64,000 bases of DNA from Corynebacterium pygosceleis (GCF_016595275.2 NZ_JAENIQ020000001.1:620001-684000); one strand, 5' to 3'. Positions 46,567 to 58,893 are shown, counted from the stretch's first letter. A program made the numbers and translations. Notes: generated by a model from the sequence alone, not told the origin.

Positions 46567-47553
46567 TCAACGGTTGTTTCCGAGGGGCAGTCCCCGACTA
46601 CGCCGGTAGGTCGACGGCGACACCCCGTACCTCGCCTTGAAGGCCTTGCTCAGGTGCGAGGCGTCATGGAATCCGACGCGGGCACCGAGCATCGCGACGC
46701 TCAGGTTTGCGTTCCGTGGTTCCAGGAGCGCGTGCCGGATCTCCTCCAGGCGGCGACCCCGGATGTAGGTTCCCACCGTCGTGGATTCGGCACGGAAACG
46801 GGCGTGCAGCTGCCGGACCGACACGAAGAGATTGTCGGCGATCATCGCGGGTGACAGGGCGGGATCACCCAGATGATCCTCGATGTAGGCGGTGGCGGCG
46901 GAGAACAGTGCGTTCGTCGACGCCGTCGCCGTCCCGTCCACCTCCTTTCCGAGCAGTGACATCGCCGCCAGAACGCCGGAGAGGTTCGCGTGCACCATCT
47001 CGGTCGCATAGGCGTCGTCCATGGATCCCAGGGCGGGGAGGCGGTCGGCGTAGCTGCGGAGGCCGGGAATGGCCAGCTGCCCCAGATCGGAGTCTCCGCG
47101 GAGGACGGTGGCCGTCCGGATCGTGGTGTTCACCCGGCTCGACATCAGCAGACTCTGCGGGAAATGCCACATCAGACTTCGTTGATGGGACGTGTACTCC
47201 AGGGTGAAGGGTCTGCTCGTCTCGTAGAAAACGAGATCACCCGGCCGGGTGTCCGCGACTCTCCCGTCCTGCCGGACGATGAGTTGGCCCGAGATCTGGA
47301 GGCAGAGCTTGCACCACGGTTCCTGGCGCACGTCGATGTGGCTGTCGTCCAGATCGACACCGTGTGCGGGTGAGCGCAGATCCATGATCCCCACGTCCCC
47401 GACCTGCACCGCCTGGACCGTCACCCGGAACGTGTCCGGGGTTGACGTCGTGACACGCAACGGGCTGAAGGAGCTGCTGGCGATCTCGCACCACTCCGCG
47501 TACGTGTACTCCTGGGGTACCGACCTGTCCCGCCACTCTCGCCTGCGTGTCAC
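46567..47553 (-). CDS. AraC-family regulator (FeaR/NphR-like)
   Basis: The ~328-aa protein has an N-terminal AraC-binding-like domain (VGDVGIMDLRS, WCKLCLQISGQLIVRQDGR, LVFYETSRPFTL). The C-terminal ~100 residues form the double helix-turn-helix: LSPAMIADNLFVSVRQLHARF and LSVAMLGARVGFHDASHLSKAFKARYGVSPSTYRR. FeaR-type regulators activate amine oxidase and aldehyde dehydrogenase genes in response to aromatic amines, which fits both neighbours. The start is uncertain: GTG 47553 is chosen, a GTG at 47619 is possible. It is divergent from the aldehyde dehydrogenase gene. Confidence 0.88.
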   Translation of the reverse strand: MTRRREWRDRSVPQEYTYAEWCEIASSSFSPLRVTTSTPDTFRVTVQAVQVGDVGIMDLRSPAHGVDLDDSHIDVRQEPWCKLCLQISGQLIVRQDGRVADTRPGDLVFYETSRPFTLEYTSHQRSLMWHFPQSLLMSSRVNTTIRTATVLRGDSDLGQLAIPGLRSYADRLPALGSMDDAYATEMVHANLSGVLAAMSLLGKEVDGTATASTNALFSAATAYIEDHLGDPALSPAMIADNLFVSVRQLHARFRAESTTVGTYIRGRRLEEIRHALLEPRNANLSVAMLGARVGFHDASHLSKAFKARYGVSPSTYRRSRGLPLGNNR

Positions 47554-47685
47554 GGTGACTACCCTGTCCTCCCTCGTAGGTGGCGTGGATCTGCGGATCC
47601 GGTGCAGCGGATTCCACACGGTGGCGGATGGCCGGACGCGGGGTCGTCGGGACAGCCACCCACCGGCCCGACCGGACCTATTCCG

Positions 47686-47720
47686 GCGCTCCCGGACAAT
47701 TCATCCGCACTCTCGGACAA
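47686..47720. promoter_or_regulatory. Candidate AraC-type operator upstream of the aldehyde dehydrogenase gene
   Basis: GCGCTCCCGGACAA (47686-47699) and GCACTCTCGGACAA (47707-47720) are direct repeats that match in 12 of 14 positions. They are spaced exactly 21 bp, two helical turns, as AraC-family dimers require. Confidence 0.7.
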
Positions 47721-47763
47721 CACCATAGTAGTGTTGTGGCTCACACTGTAGTGAAGTTATGAT
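47717..47763 (+). promoter_or_regulatory. Promoter of the aldehyde dehydrogenase gene
   Basis: TTGTGG (47734-47739) and TATGAT (47758-47763) are separated by 18 bp. An inverted repeat ACAACAC/GTGTTGT (47717-47737) overlaps the -35, and the palindrome CACTGTAGTG (47743-47752) lies in the spacer. The -35 is 14 bp after the AraC-type half-sites, a class II activation position. Confidence 0.55.
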
Positions 47764-47787
47764 ACCAACCATAAGGAGAGCGAGCCT

Positions 47788-49188
47788 ATGAGTGCAGCTG
47801 ATCTGTTGTCCACCATCTCCGTCGAATCGGGTACCCCCGTCCATGACCCCGCCACCGGGGAACTCATAGCTCACGCGCCTGTGGGGGACGTCGACGCCCT
47901 GGAGAGCGCGGTGTCCGCCGCCAGAGCGGCACAGCCCGGGTGGGCCGACCTGGGCGACGAAAAGCGCTGCGAACTCCTCAACGCCGCCGCCGACGCGGTG
48001 GAGAAGCACGCCGAGGAACTCGCGGTACTGCTCTCCCGGGAACAGGGCAAACCGTTGAACGGCCCCAACGCCCGTTTCGAGGTCGGCGGCTGCGTCGGGT
48101 GGCTCCGGACCACCGCTGCGCTGCCGCTCGAGCCCGAGGTGATCGTCGATGACGGTGAGAAGCACGCGGTGCTGGAGTACCGGCCGATCGGCGTCGTGGG
48201 TGCCATCGGCCCGTGGAACTGGCCCATGATGATCGCCGTCTGGCAGTTCGCCCCCGCTCTCCGGATGGGCAACACCGTCGTCATGAAGCCCTCCGAGAAC
48301 ACGCCCCTGTCCGTCCTGGCGCTGGCGCATGTCGTGAACTCCGTCCTCCCGGATGATGTTTTCCGTGTCGTCACCGGTGACGGCGAGGTCGGGGCAGCGC
48401 TCAGCGGCCATCCGGACATCGACAAGATCATGTTCACCGGTTCCACCCCCACGGGCAAGGCGATCATGCGTTCCGCCGCGGACAACCTCGCACGTCTGAC
48501 ACTCGAACTCGGCGGCAATGACGCCGGTATCGTTCTCCCGGACGCCGATCCCGCCGCAATCGCCGAGGGACTGTTCTGGGGTGCCTTCATCAACACCGGC
48601 CAGACGTGTGCCGCGTTGAAGCGGCTCTACGTCCACGAGGACATCTACGACGCTGTCGTGGAAAATCTGGCCGCCGTGGCGCAGAAGATGCCGATGGGTG
48701 TCGGACTGGACGAGAACAACGTGCTCGGCCCGTTGCAGAACAGGGCGCAGTACGACATCGTCGCCGGACTCGTCGAGGCCGCCCGGGCCAGCGGCGCACG
48801 GATCGTCCTCGGTGGTGATCCTGATCCGGATCAGCCCGGCAACTTCTACCCCACCACGATCGTCGCCGACATTGATCCGGACAACGAACTGGTCACCACC
48901 GAACAGTTCGGTCCGGCTCTGCCGGTCATCCGCTACTCCGATGTCGATGAGGCCGTGCGCATGGCCAATGACTCACCCGTCGGCCTCGGTGGCTCGGTGT
49001 GGTCCTCCGATCCGGAGGCGGCCCGCGAGGTCGCCCGGCGGATTCAGGCCGGAACGGTCTGGATCAACAACCACGGCGCCATCGATCCACGGGTTCCCTT
49101 CGGTGGGATCAAGGAATCGGGTTACGGCATCGAATTCGGTGTCCAGGGCCTGAAGGGGCTCGGCGTCCCACAGGTCATCATGAACTGA
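47788..49188 (+). CDS. NAD-dependent aldehyde dehydrogenase of the amine pathway
   Basis: The 466-aa enzyme has IGVVGAIGPWNWPMM, the cofactor motif FTGSTPTGKAIM, the catalytic Glu in TLELGGNDAGIVL and the catalytic Cys in NTGQTCAALKRL. It would oxidise the aldehyde released by the neighbouring amine oxidase to a carboxylic acid. AAGGAGAG lies 8-9 bases before ATG 47788. The divergent AraC-type regulator and tandem half-sites upstream argue for inducible expression. The exact aldehyde is not predictable. Confidence 0.9.
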   Translation: MSAADLLSTISVESGTPVHDPATGELIAHAPVGDVDALESAVSAARAAQPGWADLGDEKRCELLNAAADAVEKHAEELAVLLSREQGKPLNGPNARFEVGGCVGWLRTTAALPLEPEVIVDDGEKHAVLEYRPIGVVGAIGPWNWPMMIAVWQFAPALRMGNTVVMKPSENTPLSVLALAHVVNSVLPDDVFRVVTGDGEVGAALSGHPDIDKIMFTGSTPTGKAIMRSAADNLARLTLELGGNDAGIVLPDADPAAIAEGLFWGAFINTGQTCAALKRLYVHEDIYDAVVENLAAVAQKMPMGVGLDENNVLGPLQNRAQYDIVAGLVEAARASGARIVLGGDPDPDQPGNFYPTTIVADIDPDNELVTTEQFGPALPVIRYSDVDEAVRMANDSPVGLGGSVWSSDPEAAREVARRIQAGTVWINNHGAIDPRVPFGGIKESGYGIEFGVQGLKGLGVPQVIMN

Positions 49189-49208
49189 TCCGGCCACCGG
49201 ACATGAAG

Positions 49209-49246
49209 AAGAGCACCGCCCCGGATCTCTCCGGGGCGGTGCTCTT
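49209..49246. terminator. Bidirectional terminator between aldehyde dehydrogenase and gyrB
   Basis: The AAGAGCACCGCCCCGG stem pairs perfectly with CCGGGGCGGTGCTCTT around a 6-nt loop, and the two genes converge on it. Confidence 0.85.
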
Positions 49247-49294
49247 CAGCTGCTCCCCCGCCACGGACCCGGTTCGGATCCGAGGGACAGGTGC

Positions 49295-51424
<2,130 letters not shown>

Positions 51425-51539
51425 CTACACGGTCAGGGGTACCTACCGAACACGGCTTTGCACGCGTCAGACGGCCCCACACACCGCAAAAAACACGAAT
51501 GCCCAGGTCGGAACAGAATGTGGTGGAACTCACTTCCAC

Positions 51540-52094
51540 TCACCCGTACGTGTCCCTCGGGCCTCTCCCCTTCACGTGGAGGGGCCCCTTCCGCCAACTG
51601 GGTTGGGTCGGGCCGAAGATCTTCAGCTCCGCGACCACGTCAGGTCCGACCTTCTCCGCGATGACCTGCAGGATCTTACGCTGCATGAGGCGCAGGTTCG
51701 TCGCCCACGCAGTCGAGTCACACGAGATGAACAGCTGTTTGTCCTTCAACATCTGGACCCGGCTGTGCTGCGCGATCTGCTCCCCGACCAGCATCTCCCA
51801 GTTGGCCTTCACCCAACCACCGGCCATGGGACGTCCCCAACCCCGACGCCTGATCTCATCGCCCAGCACGGAACCCACCGATTCCGTGGTGTCCGGACGT
51901 CGCAGGGCACGACCGTCAGGTCCCGTGGGACGCCCCACCCGTCCCACCCGGGCACCGGTTTCCGGTTTCCCCCGGACGACACCCCGTGTCACACGTCCCG
52001 CATCGGGGATCCGGGTCCCCCTCCTTTTCGCGACCGCACGGATGTGCTCATACGCGGCGGTGACCGAATCCGCCCGTTCCCCGGGAGATGTCAT
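51540..52094 (-). CDS. dciA: DciA-like DUF721 protein
   Basis: The 184-aa protein has a basic, disordered N-terminal half (about 1-85) and a C-terminal DUF721 domain: [54 protein letters not shown]. In bacteria lacking DnaC/DnaI, DciA loads the replicative helicase DnaB. The place directly after recF, with ATGA overlap, is the standard actinobacterial order. The C-terminal tail after the domain is short and basic. Confidence 0.88.
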   Translation of the reverse strand: MTSPGERADSVTAAYEHIRAVAKRRGTRIPDAGRVTRGVVRGKPETGARVGRVGRPTGPDGRALRRPDTTESVGSVLGDEIRRRGWGRPMAGGWVKANWEMLVGEQIAQHSRVQMLKDKQLFISCDSTAWATNLRLMQRKILQVIAEKVGPDVVAELKIFGPTQPSWRKGPLHVKGRGPRDTYG

Positions 52095-53299
52095 GACCCC
52101 ACCCCACCCTCATGACCGGTGTCCTCCTGCTCCGACAGGACCGAGTACCTCCCCGAATCATCGGTGACCATGGACACCCGGTGGATCCGGGCGTCGGAGG
52201 TATCGAGATTCACGGGCAGATCACCGTCGACGGCTGCCGTGATGAACACCTGTTCGGCGGTCATCGCGATCTGGGTCAGCGCCTCCCGGCGGGCGGCGTC
52301 CAGTTCCGCGAAGACATCGTCGAGTATCAGTATCGGATCAGTCCCGTCCTCCCGGAACAACGAGAACACCCCGAGACGGAGTGCCAGGGCATACGACCAC
52401 GTTTCCCCGTGGCTGGCGAACCCCCGTGCGGGCTCGTCCCCCAGCATCAGTTCCAGATCATCCCGGTGAGGTCCGATGAGTGACATGCCCCGCTCAATTT
52501 CGCGGGTCCGGTTGTGCGCGAGATCCGTCAGCATGGCGGCCTCCAGAACCTCGGGATCACCGCAGTCCACCGGTGCCGTGGTCACACTGCTGCGGTAGTT
52601 GAGGTGAGGCGGCCTGGATTCCGGGGCGATGATCCCGTACGCGGTCGTGACATGCTCCGACAGTTCAGCGACCAACGCGGTCCTCGCGGCGGTGAGTTGA
52701 CCTCCGAGGGAAGCGAGTTGACCGTCCCACACATCGAGAGTCGTCAGCGCCGCCGCCCCGTCCTGGCTCTCGTAACCACGGCGGAGTGCACCGGACGCCG
52801 AACGCAGCAGGGCATTGCGTTGCTTCAGGACCTTGTCGTAGTCGGCCCTGACACCCGCGATACGGGGATACCGTGTCGCCAGCACCTCATCGAGATAGCG
52901 TCGCCGTTCCGAGGGTTCACCCCTCACCAGGGCGATGTCCTCGGGTGCGAAGAGCACGGTCTTCACCACCCCGAGAAGTCCCCGCGGCGATTCCAGGCGG
53001 GTCCGGTTCAACTGCGCGAGATTTCCGCCGCGCGGTTTTATCAGCAGGTGTGCGGCGAGTTCGCGGCCCCCGTTGACGGCGACCGCAGAGACCCTGGCGT
53101 CAGCGGCTCCCGACCGGACGAGCGGGCCGTCGGTGGACACGCGGTGGGATCCGAGATGAGCCAGATAACCGACGGCCTCGACGATATTCGTCTTACCGTG
53201 TCCGTTTCGCCCGACGAGAACCGTGACACCGGGTCGCAGGTCAAGGGAAAGGTTCGGCCAGGAGCGGAAATCACGCAGCGTGAGGGTCCGGATGTGCAC
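52091..53299 (-). CDS. recF: DNA replication and repair protein RecF
   Basis: The 402-aa SMC-like ATPase has Walker [18 protein letters not shown] (about 32-48), the family motif [10 protein letters not shown] and the late Walker B/D-loop [14 protein letters not shown]. It promotes RecA loading at gaps and helps restart replication. GTG 53299 has AAAGG about six bases upstream. The gene overlaps dciA by 4 bp and follows dnaN by 60 bp, so dnaN-recF-dciA form one unit. Confidence 0.95.
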   Translation of the reverse strand: MHIRTLTLRDFRSWPNLSLDLRPGVTVLVGRNGHGKTNIVEAVGYLAHLGSHRVSTDGPLVRSGAADARVSAVAVNGGRELAAHLLIKPRGGNLAQLNRTRLESPRGLLGVVKTVLFAPEDIALVRGEPSERRRYLDEVLATRYPRIAGVRADYDKVLKQRNALLRSASGALRRGYESQDGAAALTTLDVWDGQLASLGGQLTAARTALVAELSEHVTTAYGIIAPESRPPHLNYRSSVTTAPVDCGDPEVLEAAMLTDLAHNRTREIERGMSLIGPHRDDLELMLGDEPARGFASHGETWSYALALRLGVFSLFREDGTDPILILDDVFAELDAARREALTQIAMTAEQVFITAAVDGDLPVNLDTSDARIHRVSMVTDDSGRYSVLSEQEDTGHEGGVGS

Positions 53300-53359
53300 T
53301 CTTCGCCTTTCACCCCTTCACCCGATCCACACGACGGTCGTCGACTGTTCCGGTGGAGT

Positions 53360-54541
53360 TTAACCCGGAAGCCGCACCGGCATCAGGAGATACGTGAAAT
53401 CGGTCTCCGGGGTGACGAAAGTTCCGTCCTCGTCAGCTTCCGGCAGCTCGGCCGGCTCCGGAATCAGGATCGCCGGACGCGACGGATCCGTGAACCCGAA
53501 GACGACCCGTTCGGTACGGACGACCGCGAGACCGTCCTTCAGGTAACCGGCGTTGAAGGCGGTCAGCAGCGGCGCTCCGGTGAAGGCGCACGGGAGAATC
53601 TCCTCCGCGTGACCGGCATCTGAGCCCCCGGCGGAGAGAATCACCTGTCCCTCGGAGAACTCCATCCGGATCTGCGCGTTCCGGTCCGCGACGAGAGCCA
53701 CACGACGAATCGCGTCGATGAGCGGTGCTATCTCGACACTCGCGAGTGCCTTGTGATTCTTCGGCAGAAGCGGTCGGAAGTTGGGGAACTGGGCGTCCAG
53801 CAACCGGGTCGTCGTACGACGGGCGTCGGCGTGGACACCGAACAGACCCTCACTGCCGATCTCCGCACCGGCACCGACGGCGATCTCGATGTCGTCGTTC
53901 GCCCCGTCGAGGGTCCGGGCGTTGTCCAGGAGCGTCTTCGCCGGAATGAGCAGTTTCGCCTCTGCCGTGGCGTCGGCGGAATTCCATTCCAGTGTGCGGA
54001 CCGCCATGCGGAAACGGTCGGTTGCGACGAGGAGGAGTTCCGGCCCGTTGATCTCCATGTGCACACCCGTGAGCATCGGCAGGGTGTCATCCCTGCCCGC
54101 CGCGGTCGCGACCTGGGTCACGGCCTCGGTGAACAACCTGGGGTTGATCGTTCCCGTGGTCTCCGGGAGCGCCGGGAGCTGGGGGTAGTCATCGAGCGGG
54201 ATACTCGGTAGCTCGAAACGGGAGGAACCACACTTCACCTGCACGGTTGAACCCTTGAGCTCGATTTCCACCGGTTTGTTCGGCAGGGTCGCGGTGATGT
54301 CCGCGATGAGTTTTCCGGCGACGGCCACGCGTCCCGTCTCGGTGACCTCCGCGGGGACACGGACCTGGGTGGACACCTCGTAGTCGTACCCGGCGAGCTC
54401 CAGGCCTTCATCGTCGGCGGTGATGAGCATGCCACGGAGAACCGGTTGCGTGGGTTTGCTCGGGAGACTGCGCGCCACCCAGGCGACAGCTCCGGCCAGG
54501 TCATCCTTGGACACCCGGAATGACACCGATTGTGACTCCAT
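53360..54541 (-). CDS. dnaN: DNA polymerase III beta sliding clamp
   Basis: The 393-aa clamp has three repeated domains of about 125 residues. It starts ESQSVSFRVSKDDLAGAVAWV. Typical segments are SSRFELPSIPLDDYP (domain 1 end), TLPMLTGVHMEINGPELLLVATDRFRMA (domain 2), and the C-terminal YLLMPVRLPG that closes the protein pocket. It encircles DNA and tethers the polymerase. ATG 54541 begins the gene; the 705-bp gap upstream is the presumptive origin region. Confidence 0.96.
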   Translation of the reverse strand: MESQSVSFRVSKDDLAGAVAWVARSLPSKPTQPVLRGMLITADDEGLELAGYDYEVSTQVRVPAEVTETGRVAVAGKLIADITATLPNKPVEIELKGSTVQVKCGSSRFELPSIPLDDYPQLPALPETTGTINPRLFTEAVTQVATAAGRDDTLPMLTGVHMEINGPELLLVATDRFRMAVRTLEWNSADATAEAKLLIPAKTLLDNARTLDGANDDIEIAVGAGAEIGSEGLFGVHADARRTTTRLLDAQFPNFRPLLPKNHKALASVEIAPLIDAIRRVALVADRNAQIRMEFSEGQVILSAGGSDAGHAEEILPCAFTGAPLLTAFNAGYLKDGLAVVRTERVVFGFTDPSRPAILIPEPAELPEADEDGTFVTPETDFTYLLMPVRLPG

Positions 54542-55246
54542 GCTCGTTGAAGCTCCTCAAGACGTGGTCGAACACTGCGACGCGACAGACGGACATGCTC
54601 CGGTGAATGACCGGAACGGCACCAGTGGATGCCGGAGCGTTGTCACCGACCGGGTTCGACCGGCCCGGGACACCGCTTCATGTGATTACAAACCAACGTA
54701 CCCGGCGAGCGGGTCACGGGAAACCTGAAATTACAGGCTTCCCTCCGTGTCGGGCGGTCTCCTCCGTTGTCGTTCGACCGGAGGGCACCGTCGGACACGG
54801 AGTTTTCCCACACCCCCTCTTTCTTCTTTAGATCTACCAAGGGAAAAGACGGGAGTAACAGTAAGTCCTGTGCAAACTGTGGATTCGGGCGCATCGACTG
54901 TGGTCCGCGCGGCGATTCGGGATGTGGGCGTCACTGTGGGAATTCTGTGGATAACTTGCGCCGGTTGTGGATGAATTTCAGGCATCCCGATTCATCCACA
55001 CTCCATCCCCCGTCGGTGTCCGTTCATCAACAGTTTTCCGTCGGTTGTCCACCGGAGGGCGCACTGTCCGTGTCTGTCCTTGAATGTGTCCAGCATCACC
55101 GAATTACAAAAGTGGAATTACACAGGTGTGGATAACGTCTGTGGACAACTTCCGGTGGGGGATGACCGGTACAGACGCCCGAAAAAAGGGAGACACCCGG
55201 TGAAAGGTGTCTCCCTTTTTTCGCACGGAGGAATGCGGTGCACGCG
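54542..55246. other. dnaA-dnaN intergenic region, candidate oriC
   Basis: This 705-bp gene-free region lies in the classic origin position. DnaA boxes on the minus strand are TTATCCACA at 54946-54954 and 55127-55135. Relaxed forms are TCATCCACA at 54966-54974 (-) and 54992-55000 (+), and TTGTCCACA at 55140-55148 (-). AT-rich stretches lie nearby, for example CTTTCTTCTTTAGATCTACC around 54820-54838. The position and gene order favour it as oriC, but box density is not higher than in the 35.5-kb cluster. Confidence 0.7.
55182..55221. terminator. Terminator of dnaA
   Basis: AAAAAAGGGAGACACC / GGTGTCTCCCTTTTTT is a perfect 16-bp stem with an 8-nt loop. It has A/T-runs on both sides, so it can stop transcription from either direction. 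Confidence 0.9.
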
Positions 55247-56950
55247 TCAGGAGCGGCCCCGGGTCTTGATGATCCGTGTCAGCTCCTGGATCTGATCGTA
55301 GGTGTCGTGCTTCTCGGTCATCTCCTTGCGGATCTTCCGGTCCGCGTACATCACCGTCGTGTGATCCTTGCCCCCGAAACTCGCACCGATCTTCGGGAGT
55401 GAGAGGTCGGTGAGTTCCCGGCAGAGGTACATGGCCAACTGTCGGGCGCGGGCGATCGGTCGGGCCTTCCCCGTACCGCAGAGTTCCTTGACGCTGATGT
55501 TGAAGTACTCGGCCGTGACCTCGATGATCGTGGTCGCGGTGATCTCTATGTCGGCGGCCTCGGGCATGATGTCCGACAACGCCGACATCGCCGTCGCCAT
55601 GTCGATGCTCGTTCCGTTCAGGGAGGAGAAGGCGGTGACACGGATCAGTGCACCCTCCAGCTCCCTGATCGATGATTCATATCGGGAGGCGATCAGTTCG
55701 AGGACGTCCCGCGAGACCACGGTGCCCTCCAGGCCGGCCTTCTTCTCCAGGATCGCTATGCGGGTCTCGAGGTCCGGAGGTTGGACATCGGTGATCAGTC
55801 CACCCTCGAACCGTGTCCGGAGCCTGTCGGTCAGTGTCGTCAGCTGACGTGGGGGTCGGTCCGAGGACAGGATGATCTGCTTGTCGGCCTGGTGGAGTGC
55901 GTTGAAGGTGTGGAAGAACTCCTCCTGCGTACCTTCCTTGCCCTCGAGGAACTGGATGTCATCGACCATGAGTACATCGAGATTCCGGTATCGGCGTTTG
56001 AAGGACTCCTGCCTGTCATCGCGCACGGAGTTGATGTAGTCGTTGGTGAATTCCTCGCTGGACACGTAGAGAACCCTGAGGTCAGGTTGAAGTTCCTGGG
56101 AATAGTGGCCCGCCGCGTGAAGCAGGTGGGTCTTACCCAGACCGGATCCGCCCCAGATGAACAGGGGATTGAACGCCTGTGCCGGAGATTCCGCGACCGC
56201 GATGGCGGCGGCCTGGGCGAAACGGTTCGACGAACCCGTGACGAAGGTGTCGAAGGTGTACCTCTCATTCAGTGAGGCCGCCCTGTTGGGGTTCTTCGCC
56301 GCCTTCTCCCGGACGATCCGTTGGCCACTGTCACGGTGGGGTTGACTCCGGGAGTGTTCCGTCGCCCGGGCCACCGTGGCACGCCATCCGTCCACGGAGG
56401 AGTGGTCGGATTCCCGGGAGGTGGGTGCATCGGAGCGGTGCTCGTTGCGCGGGTCCTCCCCCTCACGCGAATGTGCGGTGGAGAAGAGGGTCGGAAAATC
56501 GTCCGGATGCCCGGGTCCACCGATGCGGTCGTCCGGGGTGAACCGGTTCCGTCCGGTGTCCGGGGCGGGATCCGTCCCGGACTCCCCGTGTCCGGTGACC
56601 GGATGAACCGGTGCGGAGGTCGTCGTCTCCGGGGGGCGGGGTCCACCCGTCTCCCGCTCCCCCGGATTCTCCGGTGCGACGGAGACGGCGATTCCGTGTG
56701 GACTGCCGAGGATGTCGGAGAGGATCAACTTGATCGGCTCACCGAGATCCTTCTCGATCATGTTCTTCGCTATCAGGTGAGGGGTCGTGAGGACGGCGAA
56801 ACCGGGTACGAGTGCGACGATCCGAACGAGCTGGAGATTGGCGGACTGCATCCGACTGAGCACGGGGATTCCGGTTCCGGGTTTTCCGGCCAGGTCAGTG
56901 AGTTTGGTCACCACCTGTTCCCAGATCTGCTGGGGCGAAGTATCCGTCAC
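55247..56950 (-). CDS. dnaA: Chromosomal replication initiator DnaA
   Basis: The ~567-aa initiator has domain I at 1-85 ([16 protein letters not shown]) and a long, disordered Pro/Asp/Arg-rich domain II (about 100-225). The AAA+ domain has Walker [28 protein letters not shown] and Walker [15 protein letters not shown]. The C-terminal DNA-binding domain has [24 protein letters not shown]. It binds TTATCCACA boxes and opens oriC. GTG 56950 is chosen because AGAAGG lies six to seven bases upstream; ATG 56956 directly abuts that site. Confidence 0.96.
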   Translation of the reverse strand: MTDTSPQQIWEQVVTKLTDLAGKPGTGIPVLSRMQSANLQLVRIVALVPGFAVLTTPHLIAKNMIEKDLGEPIKLILSDILGSPHGIAVSVAPENPGERETGGPRPPETTTSAPVHPVTGHGESGTDPAPDTGRNRFTPDDRIGGPGHPDDFPTLFSTAHSREGEDPRNEHRSDAPTSRESDHSSVDGWRATVARATEHSRSQPHRDSGQRIVREKAAKNPNRAASLNERYTFDTFVTGSSNRFAQAAAIAVAESPAQAFNPLFIWGGSGLGKTHLLHAAGHYSQELQPDLRVLYVSSEEFTNDYINSVRDDRQESFKRRYRNLDVLMVDDIQFLEGKEGTQEEFFHTFNALHQADKQIILSSDRPPRQLTTLTDRLRTRFEGGLITDVQPPDLETRIAILEKKAGLEGTVVSRDVLELIASRYESSIRELEGALIRVTAFSSLNGTSIDMATAMSALSDIMPEAADIEITATTIIEVTAEYFNISVKELCGTGKARPIARARQLAMYLCRELTDLSLPKIGASFGGKDHTTVMYADRKIRKEMTEKHDTYDQIQELTRIIKTRGRS

Positions 56951-57174
56951 GGTCATCCTTCTGTCTGTCGGCTGCGGTCTGTTCCTGACCCCGGAATCGT
57001 GCACTGCCCGGCGAAACATGAAACATGGGACACAGGGACCGGGAACAGGGGAACGCAGTTGTCGGTTCCGTCGTTCCCGACGGACCGGCCACGTCGACGG
57101 TGGATGGGGAAATGTCATTCTCCACCGGTTCGTCCACATCCTGATGTGGTCTGTGTCCAGCATGTTCCACAGAG

Positions 57175-57344
57175 TTATCCACACCTGTGGACAACAGTGC
57201 ATGACTTTCGTTCTCCACAGGTTACCGGATACCCTGTGGATAATTTGAATCGACTATCCCGACTCTTTGACCTGCTGTTTTTCTCAAAAAAGCGAATAGC
57301 TTCAAGTTCAGGTTGAGAGTTATTCACAGCTGGAGTCATCCACA
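57175..57344. promoter_or_regulatory. DnaA boxes upstream of dnaA
   Basis: Perfect boxes are at 57175-57183 (+) and 57235-57243 (-). Relaxed boxes are at 57186 (TTGTCCACA, -), 57211 (TTCTCCACA), 57320 (TTATTCACA) and 57336 (TCATCCACA). They lie in the dnaA-rpmH gap (56951-57999) and are likely to mediate dnaA autoregulation, or to be part of a bipartite origin. The rest of that gap has no gene; an AATGACA/TGTCATT inverted repeat sits at 57500-57517. Confidence 0.75.
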
Positions 57345-57999
57345 GACTGTGGTTTCACGGCTGCTCCATTGTTACCCGTCCGCGCGGACGGGTGTCTAGG
57401 CGGATCATCCGGTGACATCCCCCCGGTCAGGGCACCCGTGGTCGCCGCAGGGGTGACTGCCCGCGAAAACGCGTCGGGAGCAGCAGGTGTACCGGGGGAT
57501 AATGACAGAAATGTCATTTCAGGATCAGTCTTCTTCCGCGGCGTGTCGATTTGTCGAACCATCAACCTGCACGTAATCTGGCCTAGTCTCAACGCATCAC
57601 CCAGAGTGGACATGTGTGTCCGATCTGGCCTGGTGCGTATCACGCAGCACCGGCCGGACGGCCGGACGGCCGCAGAACTGACAGCAGGGATCCGTCCGTG
57701 ATCCCTGTCGCCGCGTTCCGGCTGATCCGCTCTCCGAACCATCGTTGCGTTGTGTTCCGGGATTCGCCGTAACGGCCGTCGCTACCACGCGACGACGTCA
57801 ACTGCGAACCGGGCAGCAGAAAAATCATCCACCGTAGGGTGAGATGCACAACCGGCACCGCGTTTCTCGGTGCCCGGCGAAGAGGAAGTTCACCCGTGTT
57901 CCGCGTGTCTCGACGCGTGGATACGGTCATGTTCCCCGGATCCGGGTACGTCGAACGGCCGGGTTTGTGGATCACCCGTTAATTTGAGGAGTGTTCACC

Positions 58000-58143
58000 G
58001 TGGCAAAGGGCAAGCGGACGTTCCAGCCGAACAACCGTCGTCGCGCACGCGTGCACGGCTTCCGTACCCGTATGCGTACCCGTGCAGGGCGCGCAATCGT
58101 GTCGGCTCGCCGTCGCAAGGGCCGTGCTTCCCTGACCGCTTAA
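58000..58143 (+). CDS. rpmH: 50S ribosomal protein L34
   Basis: The 47-aa highly basic protein contains [18 protein letters not shown] and a terminal [13 protein letters not shown], the universal L34 pattern. GTG 58000 follows GAGGA at 57986. It is the first gene of the conserved rpmH-rnpA-yidD-yidC-rsmG unit, divergent from dnaA. Confidence 0.97.
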   Translation: MAKGKRTFQPNNRRRARVHGFRTRMRTRAGRAIVSARRRKGRASLTA

Positions 58144-58171
58144 TCAGCGGTCGGAGTTCGCAGGTTCGCGG

Positions 58172-58537
58172 GTGTTACCCAGAGAGCATCGACTTTCCTC
58201 TCCCTCCGATTTCAGTCGGGCGATCAGGGGTGGACGTCGAACGGGCTCGAAAACGGTCATCCTGCACCTGCGTCGCGTGCAGGCCGAACCCGGCGTCGCC
58301 CGTAGTGGTGGCCCCCGGTTCGGTCTCATCGTTTCAAAGGCCGTCGGGAACGCGGTGATCCGTCACCGTGTCTCCCGACGGCTTCGGCATGTCTGCGCCG
58401 CACTGGTCGAGGAGATCGGCACCGACTGCGATGTCGTCATCCGGGCCCTACCGCGTGCCGCGGACGCCAGCGGACGTGACCTTCACCGGGACATCAGCAG
58501 GGCCCTGGGAAAGATCCGGGACAAGACCCGTGACTGA
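58172..58537 (+). CDS. rnpA: Ribonuclease P protein component
   Basis: The 121-aa basic protein cofactor of RNase P, the tRNA 5'-maturation ribozyme, starts LPREHRLSSPSDFSRAIRGG. It has FGLIVSKAVGNAVIRHRVSRRLRH, the conserved RNA-binding 'RNR'-type helix. GTG 58172 is 28 bp after rpmH. Its end overlaps the yidD start by 8 bp. Confidence 0.95.
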   Translation: MLPREHRLSSPSDFSRAIRGGRRTGSKTVILHLRRVQAEPGVARSGGPRFGLIVSKAVGNAVIRHRVSRRLRHVCAALVEEIGTDCDVVIRALPRAADASGRDLHRDISRALGKIRDKTRD

Positions 58538-58886
58538 GAGGTCCGGACCATGCCCCCGGTGCGGAGCCCCGTCGGTGCCCACCGGCTCCGGACCGGACGG
58601 AAGCCGGCCGGCCCGACTGCTTCTGGCGGGCGTGCGTTTCTACCAAAACTACATATCACCCCTTAAGATGGGGTCCACCTGCCGTTTCGAGCCGACCTGC
58701 AGCGCCTATGCTCTCCGGGTCATCTCAGCGCGGGGTGCGGTCACCGGCATCGTGCTCACGCTTGTGCGGTTGTCCAAGTGTGGACCCTGGCATCCGGGTG
58801 GTTATGATCCTGCGCCTCAGCTCCGACGACCGGAGGATCATCCCGGCTGTCCGTACTGCACACTCACCACCACCAAGGAGTCCTGA
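58530..58886 (+). CDS. yidD: YidD membrane-protein-insertion efficiency factor
   Basis: The 118-aa protein has a divergent N-terminal ~27 residues with a CPRCG pair. The YidD core follows: VRFYQNYISPLKMGSTCRFEPTCSAYALRVI and RLSKCGPWHPGGYDPAP, with conserved cysteines. It assists YidC insertion at the inner face of the membrane. GTG 58530 overlaps rnpA. The C-terminal CPYC tail after the core is short. Confidence 0.92.
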   Translation: MTERSGPCPRCGAPSVPTGSGPDGSRPARLLLAGVRFYQNYISPLKMGSTCRFEPTCSAYALRVISARGAVTGIVLTLVRLSKCGPWHPGGYDPAPQLRRPEDHPGCPYCTLTTTKES

Positions 58887-58893
58887 CTCAAAA

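Noticed and set aside
57550..57580. Promoter-like TTGTCG and TAATCT before rpmH
   Set aside because: Spacing is suitable, but it lies about 430 bp before the gene and similar hexamers occur by chance; no support for use.
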